Shown piece by piece: positions 5,247 to 5,779 of a stretch of DNA of 5,779 nt. Under the pieces are notes generated by a model, which worked only from the letters and a program-made list of their open reading frames with translations, ran no database searches and had not been told where the DNA came from. The stretch spans positions 1 through 5,779 of the forward strand of contig JABXGV010000068.1 in assembly GCA_016550485.1 (NCBI GenBank), read 5' to 3'. The translations under genes were made by a program, and so were the position numbers. The stretch's first letter is position 1. Each line of letters opens with the position of its first letter. The stretch is from an archaeon (lineage in GTDB: Archaea > Asgardarchaeota > Hermodarchaeia > Hermodarchaeales > Hermodarchaeaceae).

Positions 5247-5779
5247 TGGCACACCACACATGGGCACTCTATATGGGCTGCGTAATCCCAAACAGGCTAC
5301 CCTTCATGGAAATCGCTATCCGGGAAACACTACGCTACTTCGACATTCCTGTAAAGGAAATCGATGGGTTCACCTGTTGTCCTAATCCATTGACTCTCCC
5401 CCATATCGATCATCATGCAGCCCTGGCAATAACGGCTCGAAACCTCGCTGTTGCTGAAGAACAAGGGCTCCCAATATTAACTCCTTGCCATGGCTGTTTT
5501 GAAATGCTAAAAGGCGCTTCTGTTCGCCTCAAAGAGGACAAGGCGCTATTAGAACACATCAATGCAATTATCGCCAAGACTGGACACGAATACAAAGGTA
5601 AAACTGAGGTCAAGCATTTCATCCAACTCCTCTTCGAAGATATTGGTCCCGAGTCGATTGCCGCCAGAGTAGAGCTTCCCCTCACCGGGCTTCGCGTTGC
5701 GCTTCACGTTGGCTGCCACATCGTCCGCCCTAGCCACCTTCTTGATGTGGATAACGGGCAGCGCCCCACACTCCTTTAC
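5246..5779 (+). CDS. hdrB: Heterodisulfide reductase subunit B (CCG domains), 3'-truncated by the window edge
   Basis: HdrB is the catalytic subunit that reduces a disulfide (CoM-S-S-CoB in methanogens) on two non-cubane [4Fe-4S] clusters held by CCG domains. The 178 visible residues begin MAHHTWALYMGCVIPNR, a typical HdrB N terminus. The first CCG motif is complete and canonical: C12-x31-C44-C45-x35-C81-x2-C84 (in TPCHGCFEMLK). C157 in LHVGCHIVRPS starts the second CCG motif, whose remaining cysteines lie beyond the window. HdrB is usually about 290-300 residues, so roughly 60% is present. ATG 5246 overlaps the hdrC stop by one base and is served by GGAGGAG at 5232-5238. In a non-methanogen the substrate could be another thiol disulfide; nothing visible decides this. 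Confidence 0.95.
   Translation, partial: MAHHTWALYMGCVIPNRLPFMEIAIRETLRYFDIPVKEIDGFTCCPNPLTLPHIDHHAALAITARNLAVAEEQGLPILTPCHGCFEMLKGASVRLKEDKALLEHINAIIAKTGHEYKGKTEVKHFIQLLFEDIGPESIAARVELPLTGLRVALHVGCHIVRPSHLLDVDNGQRPTLLY

Noticed and set aside
1..5779. CRISPR array, insertion sequence or phage remnant
   Set aside because: No regularly spaced direct repeats, transposase motifs or terminal inverted repeats were seen; the window is an ordinary dense gene run.

Overview
The window looks archaeal. It holds two small Ras/Rab-type GTPases followed by genes for a heterodisulfide reductase (Hdr) complex, all on the + strand. Eukaryote-like small GTPases together with soluble Hdr and a balanced base composition would fit an Asgard archaeon of the Thorarchaeia type. 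That placement is an inference from gene content; other archaeal lineages with small GTPases and Hdr cannot be excluded. The AGGTGA and GGAGGAG ribosome-binding sites match an archaeal or bacterial 16S tail.

Layout. Positions 1-608 carry the 3' part of a multi-pass membrane protein of unknown function; its frame is open to the left edge. Positions 609-867 are non-coding and contain three consecutive stem-loops (721-748, 766-797, 803-836), which could be a structured leader or a small RNA. Two paralogous small GTPases follow (868-1419 and 1523-2050), about 60% identical by hand count and alignable without gaps. Both have complete G1-G5 motifs but differ in G3 (DLAGQ versus DIGGQ), and neither has a C-terminal lipidation cysteine. 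A gap of about 100 bases with a candidate promoter and two alternative hairpins leads into the Hdr block: hdrA fused to an MvhD domain (2150-4690), hdrC (4695-5246) and the first 178 codons of hdrB (5246 to the right edge). The hdrA-hdrC gap is 4 bases, and hdrC and hdrB overlap by one base (TAATG).

Working together. HdrB (non-cubane cluster active site), HdrC (two [4Fe-4S] clusters as a wire) and HdrA (FAD, flavin-based electron bifurcation) form the soluble Hdr complex. The fused MvhD [2Fe-2S] domain is where an electron-donor module docks. No donor genes are visible in the window. The most unusual aspect is the GTPase pair directly upstream in the same orientation. A regulatory or positioning link between GTPases and the Hdr complex is a hypothesis only. 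Several cysteine spacings in HdrA also depart from the methanogen pattern as I recall it.
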